Below, one piece after another: positions 17,888-26,537 of a DNA stretch of 64,000 nucleotides. The translations under genes and the position numbers were made by a program. Source of the stretch: Clostridiales bacterium CHKCI001 (GTDB taxonomy: Bacteria > Bacillota > Clostridia > Lachnospirales > Lachnospiraceae); contig FCNS01000012.1 in NCBI GenBank assembly GCA_900045905.1, positions 282,861-346,860 on the forward strand. The letters run 5' to 3'. The notes under the pieces are model-generated. The model worked only from the letters and a program-made list of their open reading frames with translations. It ran no database searches and had not been told where the DNA came from. Position 1 is the stretch's first letter. The number at the start of each line of letters is the position of its first letter.

Positions 17888-19645
17888 TTGGCGAAATTAA
17901 CAGACGAGGAGATAAGAATTCTGCAACGTGCCAGAATGATACAAGATAGATTAGAAGCAGAGCGGTTAGAGGCAGGAGAAGAATTACCAGCAAGAAAGCC
18001 ACAGCCTAAGATTCAAAAGCAGAAAATAAACAAAACGAGGACTAGTCAGAACAAAGAGCAGTCAGATCGTGCTGTAGTACAGAAAAAAACAGAAGATTTT
18101 GTTAGAAAACCTATTTCATCAGAAACAGCAGGATCAGTTCCAAAAACGATGGCGTCACAGCCAGTTCGAACAGCAGTAACCGCAAAGTCTGTTCCGAACT
18201 TGGAAGGTTCAGCAAAGGCAGTTCCAAGAACAATGATACAAGAGGGTGAAAAAAAATCACTTAAGCAAAGGCAGATAAAAGAAACTGAGAATTCTGGAAG
18301 CTCTACAGGTGCAAAACATGCAGTTAGGCAGCCTGTTGCCACAGTAGAGGAAAAAAGAAATAAAAGTCTGGCAGCGGGGCCAGTAAGAAAACCTGTTGCT
18401 ACAATTGATACAATAGGAAGAAGAAAGGTAAATCAGCTTTCTGAAAAGGCAGCAGAAGAGTCAGCAAAAAGACAAATAAAAAATGATACACAACAGCGTA
18501 AGCGTAGCACTCAAATAGAAAGAGATGGGGCAAAACAAAAGAAAATTCAATCAACAACACAGACAAATGCACAGAGAACTCGTTCTGGAAATTCTTCCTC
18601 GGATCAGGTAATAACTCCAAGACGAACTGCGCAAGTTTCTTCAAGAGGATCTTCCAGTAGTGCTGCAAGAAGAAAAAAGACACTAAAAAAGAAAAAGACG
18701 GCTAAATGGAAAATTGTATTAATTGCGTTAGTAATTACATTTTTGTTTGTTGCGATTGCAGTAGTAGGAGCGTTTATTCTTATTTATAGTAATGTTTCTA
18801 GAACAAATTATGAACCGATTTCTCAATTAGAACGTTCCTCCGATGTACTAGCGGAACAAAGGGGGATAAAAAATATATTACTGCTTGGTACCGATGAACG
18901 AGTTAGTGGAGAAACAAGTCGTTCCGATGCAATTATCGTCCTGTCCATTAATGAGAATCAAAAAAAAATAGTTATGACTTCTATTTTAAGAGATAGTTAT
19001 GTGGAGATTCCTGGTTATGGAAAGAACCGTATTAATCATGCCTATCAAATGGGTGGGGCGGCATTAATGATTCAGACAATTGAGAATAACTTTAAGATTC
19101 CAATTGATTCCTATGCAAAAGTGGATTTCTTTTCATTTATGGGAATTATTGATAAATTAGGCGGTGTACCTATTACAGTTACACAGGAGGAATTGGGATA
19201 TTTAAATGGATATATTGCAGAAATTAATACATTACAGGGGCTTCCAGTAAATGATGGGCAGTTGGCACAGGCAGGAAGTTATCAGCTAAATGGAAAGCAA
19301 ACATTGGGATATTCCAGAATTCGTTATGTAGGAACCGATTTTGCTAGGACAGAGCGGCAAAGAACAGTATTGGACGGACTTTTCCAACAATTAAAAACAG
19401 CATCGCCCAAAGAATTATACGAGGTGGCTGAGACGATTCTTCCTGATATAACGACAAGTATCGGGGATATGGATTTGACAAAGATGATAGCGAAATCTGT
19501 TTTCTATATGAAATATGATATTATACAAAATCGTATTCCAATGGATGGTACATGGAATGATTTAGTAGTTGGGGGACAAGAGGTACTCGAAATTGATTTT
19601 GAGGCAAATCAGGAGGGCTTGAAATCAATTATTTATGGCGAGTGA
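17888..19645 (+). CDS. LytR-CpsA-Psr (LCP) family ligase with long basic N-terminal tail
   Basis: A 585-residue membrane protein; LCP enzymes transfer undecaprenyl-linked polymers onto peptidoglycan. The LCP domain occupies about 320-580: NILLLGTDERVSGETSRSDA, TSILRDSYVEIPGYGKNRIN and a DFARTERQR element supply the usual Asp and Arg residues. A single helix at about 274-297 anchors it. The first 270 residues are cytoplasmic, low-complexity and strongly basic, with loosely repeated VRKP/VRQPVAT units, far longer than the usual LCP tail. Translation starts at TTG (17888) after CGAAAGGAAG. It directly follows the initiating transferase and is expected to attach that polymer to the wall. Confidence 0.9.
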   Translation: MAKLTDEEIRILQRARMIQDRLEAERLEAGEELPARKPQPKIQKQKINKTRTSQNKEQSDRAVVQKKTEDFVRKPISSETAGSVPKTMASQPVRTAVTAKSVPNLEGSAKAVPRTMIQEGEKKSLKQRQIKETENSGSSTGAKHAVRQPVATVEEKRNKSLAAGPVRKPVATIDTIGRRKVNQLSEKAAEESAKRQIKNDTQQRKRSTQIERDGAKQKKIQSTTQTNAQRTRSGNSSSDQVITPRRTAQVSSRGSSSSAARRKKTLKKKKTAKWKIVLIALVITFLFVAIAVVGAFILIYSNVSRTNYEPISQLERSSDVLAEQRGIKNILLLGTDERVSGETSRSDAIIVLSINENQKKIVMTSILRDSYVEIPGYGKNRINHAYQMGGAALMIQTIENNFKIPIDSYAKVDFFSFMGIIDKLGGVPITVTQEELGYLNGYIAEINTLQGLPVNDGQLAQAGSYQLNGKQTLGYSRIRYVGTDFARTERQRTVLDGLFQQLKTASPKELYEVAETILPDITTSIGDMDLTKMIAKSVFYMKYDIIQNRIPMDGTWNDLVVGGQEVLEIDFEANQEGLKSIIYGE

Positions 19646-19740
19646 TTCTCTTAATATATTCCACAGAATAATTGAAAAAATTCAATTTAAGATACGATTG
19701 ATAAAGATAATCGAATGATCTATGTGTGGAGGATAAGAAA

Positions 19741-19986
19741 ATGATGTATGTATTTATATGTCCCAAATGTGGGCATACTAGAATGGTAAGTTTATTGCGT
19801 GAATTAACATGTACCAGATGCAACTCAGCTATGGCAAATTGTGAGATTGATTTTTTAGATTGGGTTGATCTAGGACTAAAAGAGCGTGAAAAGTTAATTC
19901 ATTTTTATCAGCAGGCAGATCCGAAGGATTTGTGTTTTTATCGTCCAATGCCTTTTTATGATCATTGGGAACGTGGCTACTGGTAA
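19741..19986 (+). CDS. small zinc-ribbon protein
   Basis: An 81-residue protein with two CxxC pairs (C7-C10 and C24-C27; CPKCGH and CTRC) that should bind one zinc, followed by an acidic helical tail and an aromatic end (PFYDHWERGYW). The start is the first of two ATGs at 19741, eight bases after GGAGG; a GTG at 19726 overlaps that site. It lies between an LCP gene and a glycosyltransferase on the same strand. I do not recognise a named family; it might regulate or scaffold the polysaccharide machinery, but this is inference from position only. Confidence 0.75.
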   Translation: MMYVFICPKCGHTRMVSLLRELTCTRCNSAMANCEIDFLDWVDLGLKEREKLIHFYQQADPKDLCFYRPMPFYDHWERGYW

Positions 19987-20013
19987 AGCAGCTTAGGAAC
20001 CAGGAGGAAAAGA

Positions 20014-20799
20014 ATGAAAGTAGAGATTATTGTTGCGGCTCATAAAGAGTATCAAATGCCACAGGAGGCTTGCTATCTTCCTGTGCAAGTAGGAAAATAT
20101 GGAAAAGAGCCGATCGGTTATCAGGGAGATGACGAAGGAGATAATATTTCTGAAAAGAATGCGTTGTATTGTGAACTGACGGGAATGTACTGGATGTGGA
20201 AGAATACGCAGGCAGATTATTATGGACTTGTTCATTACAGACGTTATTTTACGGTTGTACCACCATTAAAGAGATGGAAAAAAGATCCATTTTCTCTGAT
20301 CTTAACAGAAAGACAGATAAAACGTCTTGTTAAAAAATATGATTTGATATTGCCGAAAAAAAGAAATTATATAATAGAAACAATTGCTTCTCATTATGGA
20401 CATACGCATTATCCAGAACATTTGGAAGAAACGAAAAACATCATTCGAGAAACTTGTCCAGACTATGAAGCAGCATTTGAATGGGTAATGCGGCAGAGAA
20501 AAGGGCATATGTTTAATATGTTTATTATGAAAAAAGAATTATTTGATCAATACTGTGAGTGGTTATTTCCAATTTTGAGACAACTGGAACATCGAATTGA
20601 TTGTAGTAAATATAATGCATTTCAAGCTCGGTATATTGGAAGAATAAGCGAACTTTTGTTGAATGTCTGGGTGCATCAGAATCAAATTCCTTACCATGAA
20701 ATTCCAGTTATTAGTATTGAGAAAGTTCAATGGAAAAAGAAAATAGTGTCGTTTGTTAAAGCGAAATACTTTGATAAAAAATATGAAAATAGCTTTTAA
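20014..20799 (+). CDS. DUF4422 glycosyltransferase
   Basis: A 261-residue putative glycosyltransferase. The DUF4422 pattern is clear: VEIIVAAHKEY at the N terminus, the glycine/Asp segment DDEGDNISEKNALYCELTG, MYWMWKN and YYGLVHYRRYF. Family members occur in capsule loci, often together with UDP-galactopyranose mutase, which is present here at 32564. The ribosome binding site is CAGGAGGAAAAG. Donor and acceptor are unknown. Confidence 0.85.
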   Translation: MKVEIIVAAHKEYQMPQEACYLPVQVGKYGKEPIGYQGDDEGDNISEKNALYCELTGMYWMWKNTQADYYGLVHYRRYFTVVPPLKRWKKDPFSLILTERQIKRLVKKYDLILPKKRNYIIETIASHYGHTHYPEHLEETKNIIRETCPDYEAAFEWVMRQRKGHMFNMFIMKKELFDQYCEWLFPILRQLEHRIDCSKYNAFQARYIGRISELLLNVWVHQNQIPYHEIPVISIEKVQWKKKIVSFVKAKYFDKKYENSF

Positions 20800-20816
20800 G
20801 ATATATGGAGGAAGAA

Positions 20817-21884
20817 ATGCAAGGCAGAAAATACAGCATTGTAATGCCAGTATATCATGTAGAAAAATATTTAGAAAAAATGGTTTCTTGTGTTAGAAAT
20901 CAGACCTATTCAAATTGGGAACTGATTTTAGTTGATGATTGTTCCGATGATCGCTCAGGAGAGATTTGTGACCGACTCAGTAGTGAAGAACAGCGAATTC
21001 GAGTAATCCATCTGAAAAAAAATGGAGGATTAAGCAATGCTAGAAATCAAGGAATGAAAGTAGCGAGTGGAGAGTATATTTTATTTTTAGATTCTGATGA
21101 TTGGATTGAATCTACATTACTACAATGCGTAGAAAATTCCTTAAAGAAAAATCAGGCTCAAATAGTAATTTATGGATTAGTGGAAGAATATGAAAACAGG
21201 GAAGAAATGGTAGATTATAAAAAAGAAGTTTCTTCTCAGGAAAAATATTTAACTTCTCAGAAGGATATTTGCAAAGAAGTAATTCAATTAGAGAAAAAGA
21301 CATTGTTTGGATACGCCTGGAATAAAGCATATCAATTATCATGGCTAAAAGAAAAGCAGCTTAATTTTGAAACGATTACAATGATTGAGGATGTAGTGTT
21401 TAATGTACATGCAGTGAAAAATGTGCAGTCGATCAATATATTAAGTGATAGACTGTACCATTATAGAATACGTGACAATGGTAATTTGACATCAAAATAT
21501 CTGGATAATTATTTTGATCTGCATGTACAGCGTGTTCAGTTGTTTTGGGATTTATACAAAGAGTGGGGATATTTAAATAAAACAGTAAAAACAATTCTGG
21601 CTGGAATTTATTGTCGATATTTTTTATCAGCATTACAGCGTAATTGTGATCCTCGTTCAGAGATGACGCAAAAGCAAAAGAGAAAATGGATAAGAGACTG
21701 TTTTCAATCAAGACTATTTCAAAAGCTTCTTCCGTATCTCTCACCAGATAATCGTATGATGAAACTATTGTCAATAGTAATACGACAAAAAACGGTATGG
21801 GGATGTTGGATAATGGGAGAAATAATTTATATAATAAAAAATAGATGTCCAGGAATCTTTGCTCGATTGAAGCAGAATCGATAA
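20817..21884 (+). CDS. family 2 glycosyltransferase
   Basis: A 355-residue GT-A enzyme with YSIVMPVYHVEKYL, nucleotide-binding LILVDDCSDD, GLSNARNQGM and the metal-binding DSDDWI. The start is ATG 20817 after GGAGG at 20807-20811; an ATG at 20805 overlaps that site. It adds one sugar to the repeat unit on the cytoplasmic side; linkage unknown. The C-terminal 100 residues are the usual helical tail. Confidence 0.9.
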   Translation: MQGRKYSIVMPVYHVEKYLEKMVSCVRNQTYSNWELILVDDCSDDRSGEICDRLSSEEQRIRVIHLKKNGGLSNARNQGMKVASGEYILFLDSDDWIESTLLQCVENSLKKNQAQIVIYGLVEEYENREEMVDYKKEVSSQEKYLTSQKDICKEVIQLEKKTLFGYAWNKAYQLSWLKEKQLNFETITMIEDVVFNVHAVKNVQSINILSDRLYHYRIRDNGNLTSKYLDNYFDLHVQRVQLFWDLYKEWGYLNKTVKTILAGIYCRYFLSALQRNCDPRSEMTQKQKRKWIRDCFQSRLFQKLLPYLSPDNRMMKLLSIVIRQKTVWGCWIMGEIIYIIKNRCPGIFARLKQNR

Positions 21885-21916
21885 AGAACTCAAATTTGCA
21901 CAGAATGGAGGAAGAC

Positions 21917-23044
21917 ATGGAAAGGATATTGGTGGGGTATCTTATAGATGGAAAACACAGCGGAATTGATAAATATTTGCTGAATGTATTGAAAATGATA
22001 TCTTCCAAACAGATTCATTTTGATTTTCTTACGATTTGTAAAAATGAGAAACTAGAGCAGTATTTGAAAACATATCAAGCAAATCTTTATGAGATTCCCT
22101 CTTTGAAGCATCCTTTTGAACAATATAAGAAAGTAAAATTGCTGATGGAAGAGCAAAACTATACAATTGCTTATTTTAATATTTCAGAGGCATTTAATTC
22201 AATAGCGGTAAAGGCAGCGAAAGATTGCGGAATAAAAAAGATTATTGTGCATAGTCATAGTGCTGGAATTGACAGTCATAACCCAATTAAGAGGACTTTT
22301 AGATTGGTATTACATTGTATACTAAAGCAATTTTTATCGCATTGGGCGACCGATTTTTTTGCATGTTCCAAAAAAGCGGGACAGTGGATGTTTCCTAATT
22401 CAATTATTTCTGGAAAACGTCTGCAATTAGTTCAAAATGCAATTGATGCAGAGCGTTTTGCGTACAATGAAGAAGTAAGAGCAAGAGTGAGAAAAGAACT
22501 TGGACTGGAAAAGGAATTTATAGTTGGCCATATTGGGAATTTTTGTTATCAGAAAAACATTGAATTTTTAATAGAGATTATTCGAGAATTAGTAGCGATA
22601 AAATCCAATGCTGTTTTGCTTTCGGTAGGAGTTGGGCCTGATAGAGAAATGGCACAAAAGTTAGTTTGTAAATATGGACTTCAAAATAATGTATATTTTT
22701 TAGGACAAAGAGATGATGTTCCAGAATTGCTACAGGCAATGGATTTGTTTTTGTTACCATCTAGATTTGAAGGACTGCCAATTGTTGGAATTGAAGCACA
22801 AGTTGCTGGATTAAGGACAATATTGAGTAGTACAATATCAGAAGAAGTAAAATTAAGTGAAAATTGTATATTTGTGGATATTCATGCGCCAGCAAAATAT
22901 TGGGCTAAAAAGATAAAAGAAAACGCTGTTTATAAAAGAGTATATGTTCAAGAGTTAAAGTCAAATTATTGTTTTGATATCAAGGAACAAAAGAATTTAT
23001 TGAAGTCTTTGTTTCAAACAAAAAACTTAGAGGAGAATAATTAG
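21917..23044 (+). CDS. family 4 glycosyltransferase
   Basis: A 375-residue GT-B enzyme. The C-terminal domain shows VGHIGNFCYQKNIEFLIEI, LLSVGVGPDRE and the donor-binding PSRFEGLPIVGIEAQVAGL with its EX7E-type spacing. The start is placed at ATG 21917 after GGAGG (21907-21911); upstream in-frame starts lie in the previous gene's tail. Related proteins in capsule loci resemble EpsF-type transferases. Confidence 0.9.
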   Translation: MERILVGYLIDGKHSGIDKYLLNVLKMISSKQIHFDFLTICKNEKLEQYLKTYQANLYEIPSLKHPFEQYKKVKLLMEEQNYTIAYFNISEAFNSIAVKAAKDCGIKKIIVHSHSAGIDSHNPIKRTFRLVLHCILKQFLSHWATDFFACSKKAGQWMFPNSIISGKRLQLVQNAIDAERFAYNEEVRARVRKELGLEKEFIVGHIGNFCYQKNIEFLIEIIRELVAIKSNAVLLSVGVGPDREMAQKLVCKYGLQNNVYFLGQRDDVPELLQAMDLFLLPSRFEGLPIVGIEAQVAGLRTILSSTISEEVKLSENCIFVDIHAPAKYWAKKIKENAVYKRVYVQELKSNYCFDIKEQKNLLKSLFQTKNLEENN

Positions 23045-23054
23045 AGGAGAATGT

Positions 23055-24503
23055 ATGATGGAAACCAAGATGAGAGAATCCCTTCAGGGAAGTATGAAAA
23101 ATATTGTACCGAATTTAGAGTTAGTATTTAAGGTATGTTATCTTGTACATTTATTAATGGCATTTAATGCTTATTTCGCTGGGGAGCGAATTATGAATGT
23201 TACACTCGTTCTGACTCTGTTTTTTGGTGGATTGATGGGGATAATGCGGCTAATTCGAATCAAAGATTATATTATATTTCCAAATGTATTGTGGTTAATT
23301 GCTTTTATTGGAAGTTATGCTGTTACTGCGCTAGTAAATATTCGTTATGGTTTATTTGAAAGTGCACAGTATTTTGTTTGGCTGTTGTTTCAGTTTGGTT
23401 TGTTGTATACATTTGACTGGAAAAGAGATCGAGATGAAGTTAGAAGAGAATTTCATATTATGGCGTATGTGCTGATTGCAATACTTACAATTTATAATAT
23501 AATTGGATTTGTAATGCTGATGCAAAACCAAGGATTCTGGCATGAAGCAGCAGATGGACAAATTCATCGAATTGGCATGGCTGAATGGGGAAGGCTTCAT
23601 GGTCTTCATGCTGATCCGAATTATGGAGCAGTCACTTCAGCAGTTGGATTATTATTAGCCTTATATTTAATCATGTGCAGCAAAAAGATATGGATTAAAG
23701 TAGTTCTAGCTATAACGATTTTATTCCAATATTTGTTTGTTGTATTTTCTGTGTCTAGAAGTGGATTAATTGCTGCAATATGCGGAACAGCAGCATTTGT
23801 AGGCTTATACTACTTGAAAAAAGCAAAAAAGCATGCAATTATTATTTCTGTCATAGCGGTTGTTGTAGTGGCAGGAGCTTTGTTTGGAGGCTCTAAAGTA
23901 TTAATTGGCTCTTATAATACTTATATGGAATATAGAGCAGAAGAACCTGGAGATGATATTACAACCAAAGAGCCAACGATTAGTCGTGAGGGAGATATGG
24001 AAGCGACAGGAGGAGATATTAGTAATCGGCGATTTTCTATTTGGAAAAGTGCAGTAGAAATCTTTATTTCCAGTCCAATTACTGGTGTGGGATTCCGAAA
24101 TATTATTCCGTATGCTAAGGATCAGCTTCCTAGTACGTATATATTAAAAGTAAATAATCAATATGGAGATTTTGATGCAATGCATAATGTAATAATGGAT
24201 ACGTTGGCAAGTCAAGGCATCATTGGAATTGTCATATTGGGTGGTTTTATTGTCTGTACAATTGTATTTCTTATTAGAAATTTTAATACAATCAGAGAAG
24301 AACACTGGGTTGTAGATTCAGTACTATTTTGTTGTTGTTTGACGATTGGAGTATCTAGTATGTTTGTTTCTCAGATTCTATATGTGAATAATCCCAATAC
24401 ATATTTATTCTGGGCATTACTTGGATATTTGATTTATTCTATGAAAAGGGATGGAGAAAGAATAAATAGAAAGACTAGAAAAACAGGAGAGGTGTCGAAA
24501 TGA
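23055..24503 (+). CDS. O-antigen ligase/Wzy-like polymerase
   Basis: A 482-residue membrane protein with about a dozen helices and one large outer loop (about 290-370) between helices, holding GVGFRNIIPYA and the DAMHNVIMDTLASQGIIG stretch typical of the Wzy/WaaL family. It is expected to polymerise the lipid-linked repeat units delivered by the flippase at 26538. It overlaps the fucosyltransferase gene by four bases. Confidence 0.85.
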   Translation: MMETKMRESLQGSMKNIVPNLELVFKVCYLVHLLMAFNAYFAGERIMNVTLVLTLFFGGLMGIMRLIRIKDYIIFPNVLWLIAFIGSYAVTALVNIRYGLFESAQYFVWLLFQFGLLYTFDWKRDRDEVRREFHIMAYVLIAILTIYNIIGFVMLMQNQGFWHEAADGQIHRIGMAEWGRLHGLHADPNYGAVTSAVGLLLALYLIMCSKKIWIKVVLAITILFQYLFVVFSVSRSGLIAAICGTAAFVGLYYLKKAKKHAIIISVIAVVVVAGALFGGSKVLIGSYNTYMEYRAEEPGDDITTKEPTISREGDMEATGGDISNRRFSIWKSAVEIFISSPITGVGFRNIIPYAKDQLPSTYILKVNNQYGDFDAMHNVIMDTLASQGIIGIVILGGFIVCTIVFLIRNFNTIREEHWVVDSVLFCCCLTIGVSSMFVSQILYVNNPNTYLFWALLGYLIYSMKRDGERINRKTRKTGEVSK

Positions 24504-25444
24504 TTTGTACAGAAATAATTGGACGTTTAGGAAATCAGATGTTTCGATATGCTTATGCGAGGGCTTTACAAGAACAGTATGGAGAGCCCTTGCTGTTTTC
24601 ATTTAAGGATATTGAGCGTCAATATGATCCCCAAAAAGGATGGGAAAACTCACTGAAATATTTTCACGTAAAAGAATATGAGACTTATCATGGAAAATCT
24701 TCTCTGATGCGAGAACGTACAAGTCTAATTCAACGTATTGCCGCAGCGATTTATTTTAAAATCAGTCATAGGTATGATGATGACTTTTATAAGAGGTACC
24801 AATTTCAAATAAAGTGGCAAGGGATTATGGGATATTTAGGAATCTATGGACTTCATATGGGATATTATGATTATAAACCTACGAAGGCAAAAGATAAGTT
24901 TATTATTGGATGCTGCGAATCGGAAAAATACTTTAATTCTATCCGTTCCAAACTTTTGGAAGAGTTTACTCCAATTGATCCTCCCGCTGAAAAGAATCGT
25001 AAATTGTATGACGTTATTGCAAATACGAATTCTGTTTGTGTAACAATCAGGAGGGGCGATTTTGTAGAAAATAAAAAATTTAAACAAGTATATGATGTCT
25101 GTACAAAAAGCTATTATTATAGAGGAATGAAAGAAATTGCAAAGCGAGTAGAAAACCCTTGTTTTATTATATTTTCAGATGATATTCCATGGATTAAAGA
25201 ACATATGGATTTTCCATATGAAGTATATTATGAAGATGGAACGGATACAGTTCAAGAAAAATTACGTATGATGTATTCTTGTAAACATTTTGTGATATCA
25301 AATAGCACCTTTAGTTGGTGGGCACAATATTTAAGCCGTAACACAAAGAAAATTGTTGTTAGTCCAAATAGATGGTATAATAGTCGTTTTCAAACCGCTT
25401 TAATTAGAGATGATTGGATTTTGCTTGATCCTGATAAGGAGTAA
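24500..25444 (+). CDS. alpha-1,2-fucosyltransferase-like glycosyltransferase (GT11)
   Basis: A 314-residue protein with the three GT11 motifs: IIGRLGNQMFRYAYARALQ at the N terminus, the GDP-fucose-binding VTIRRGDF near residue 180, and ISNSTFSWWAQYL near 270. Such enzymes transfer L-fucose in alpha-1,2 linkage and make host-like fucosylated glycans in gut bacteria. No GDP-fucose synthesis genes (gmd, fcl, fkp) lie in the window, so the donor must come from elsewhere, or the enzyme uses another sugar. Its ATG overlaps the polymerase stop. Confidence 0.88.
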   Translation: MICTEIIGRLGNQMFRYAYARALQEQYGEPLLFSFKDIERQYDPQKGWENSLKYFHVKEYETYHGKSSLMRERTSLIQRIAAAIYFKISHRYDDDFYKRYQFQIKWQGIMGYLGIYGLHMGYYDYKPTKAKDKFIIGCCESEKYFNSIRSKLLEEFTPIDPPAEKNRKLYDVIANTNSVCVTIRRGDFVENKKFKQVYDVCTKSYYYRGMKEIAKRVENPCFIIFSDDIPWIKEHMDFPYEVYYEDGTDTVQEKLRMMYSCKHFVISNSTFSWWAQYLSRNTKKIVVSPNRWYNSRFQTALIRDDWILLDPDKE

Positions 25445-25486
25445 CTTATATAGAATTAAGTTGTGAGAAGTGAGAAGAAAGGAAAT

Positions 25487-26527
25487 ATGAAAAATAGTAT
25501 GGAAAAAGAGTGTGTAAGTGTAATCGTTCCAGTCTATAATGCAGAAGATTTTTTAGTCGATACGTCGAAGGCGATATTAAGTCAAACATATGAGAATTTA
25601 GAGCTAATTTTCGTTGAAAATGGTTCTACAGATAAGACATTGGAAATCTGTGAAAACTTAGCCAAAACGGATCATAGAGTAAAAGTGCTTCATATTGATA
25701 GAAAGGGTGTTTCTGCCGCCAGAAATGCAGGAATTGAAGCCGCACAAGGGAAATATATTGCCTTTTCAGATAGTGATGACTTTATGAAGACGAATATGAT
25801 TCATACAATGGTTACTGCGATGGAAGAAAGGAAGGCAGATCTGGTCATTTGCGGATTTCGTCATATGGACAGTGTTTCTGGAAATGAAATTGAGACGATT
25901 TATGGATTACAGCATGAATTTTTTGATAATGAAAAATACTTACATTTGGATATGATGCTGCGTGCTCAAATTCTTCATGCTGTTTGGAATAAATTGTTCC
26001 AAAGAGAAAAAATAATAAAAAATAAAATACGGTTTCAAGAAAATATGCAAATCGGAGAGGATTTAACCTTTAATTTAGATTATTTAGATACTGCAAATAT
26101 AGTATTTTGTATATCAAAACCACTTTATGACCATTACTTAAAAAGAAGTGGAAGTATTACCAATACTTTTCGGCCGAATTATTATGAACAGCAGAAATTT
26201 ATGCTAGATCGAATGTTTGAATCACTATCTAAAGTAGATCCAATCCAAGAGGATGGAAAAGAGTATTATGAACTGGCATATGTAGATATGATGTCAGCAG
26301 CCATCAGCTATCTCTTTTATCCGCAGGCGGGGTTGAAAAATAGAAAAGCAGTGTATAATGAAATGAAAGAACTGAGGAAAGATAGAGAGTATTTTCGATG
26401 TGCCAAATCTCAGTGGGATCGGCTTTCGCTAAAAGAAAAAATAATCGCACAGAGTTTAAAAAATAAATGTTACGGGTTGATTTATCCATTCTATTGTTGG
26501 AAGCATCGAGAAAAAAGGGCGGAGTGA
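25487..26527 (+). CDS. family 2 glycosyltransferase
   Basis: A 346-residue GT-A enzyme with VSVIVPVYNAEDFL, LIFVENGSTD (Glu-Asn in place of the more usual Asp-Asp), VSAARNAGIEAAQGKY and the metal site FSDSDDFM. The start at ATG 25487 follows AGAAAGGAA; an upstream GTG at 25463 is less likely. It lies between the fucosyltransferase and the flippase and adds another sugar of the repeat unit. Confidence 0.9.
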   Translation: MKNSMEKECVSVIVPVYNAEDFLVDTSKAILSQTYENLELIFVENGSTDKTLEICENLAKTDHRVKVLHIDRKGVSAARNAGIEAAQGKYIAFSDSDDFMKTNMIHTMVTAMEERKADLVICGFRHMDSVSGNEIETIYGLQHEFFDNEKYLHLDMMLRAQILHAVWNKLFQREKIIKNKIRFQENMQIGEDLTFNLDYLDTANIVFCISKPLYDHYLKRSGSITNTFRPNYYEQQKFMLDRMFESLSKVDPIQEDGKEYYELAYVDMMSAAISYLFYPQAGLKNRKAVYNEMKELRKDREYFRCAKSQWDRLSLKEKIIAQSLKNKCYGLIYPFYCWKHREKRAE

Positions 26528-26537
26528 GGAGAATTTT

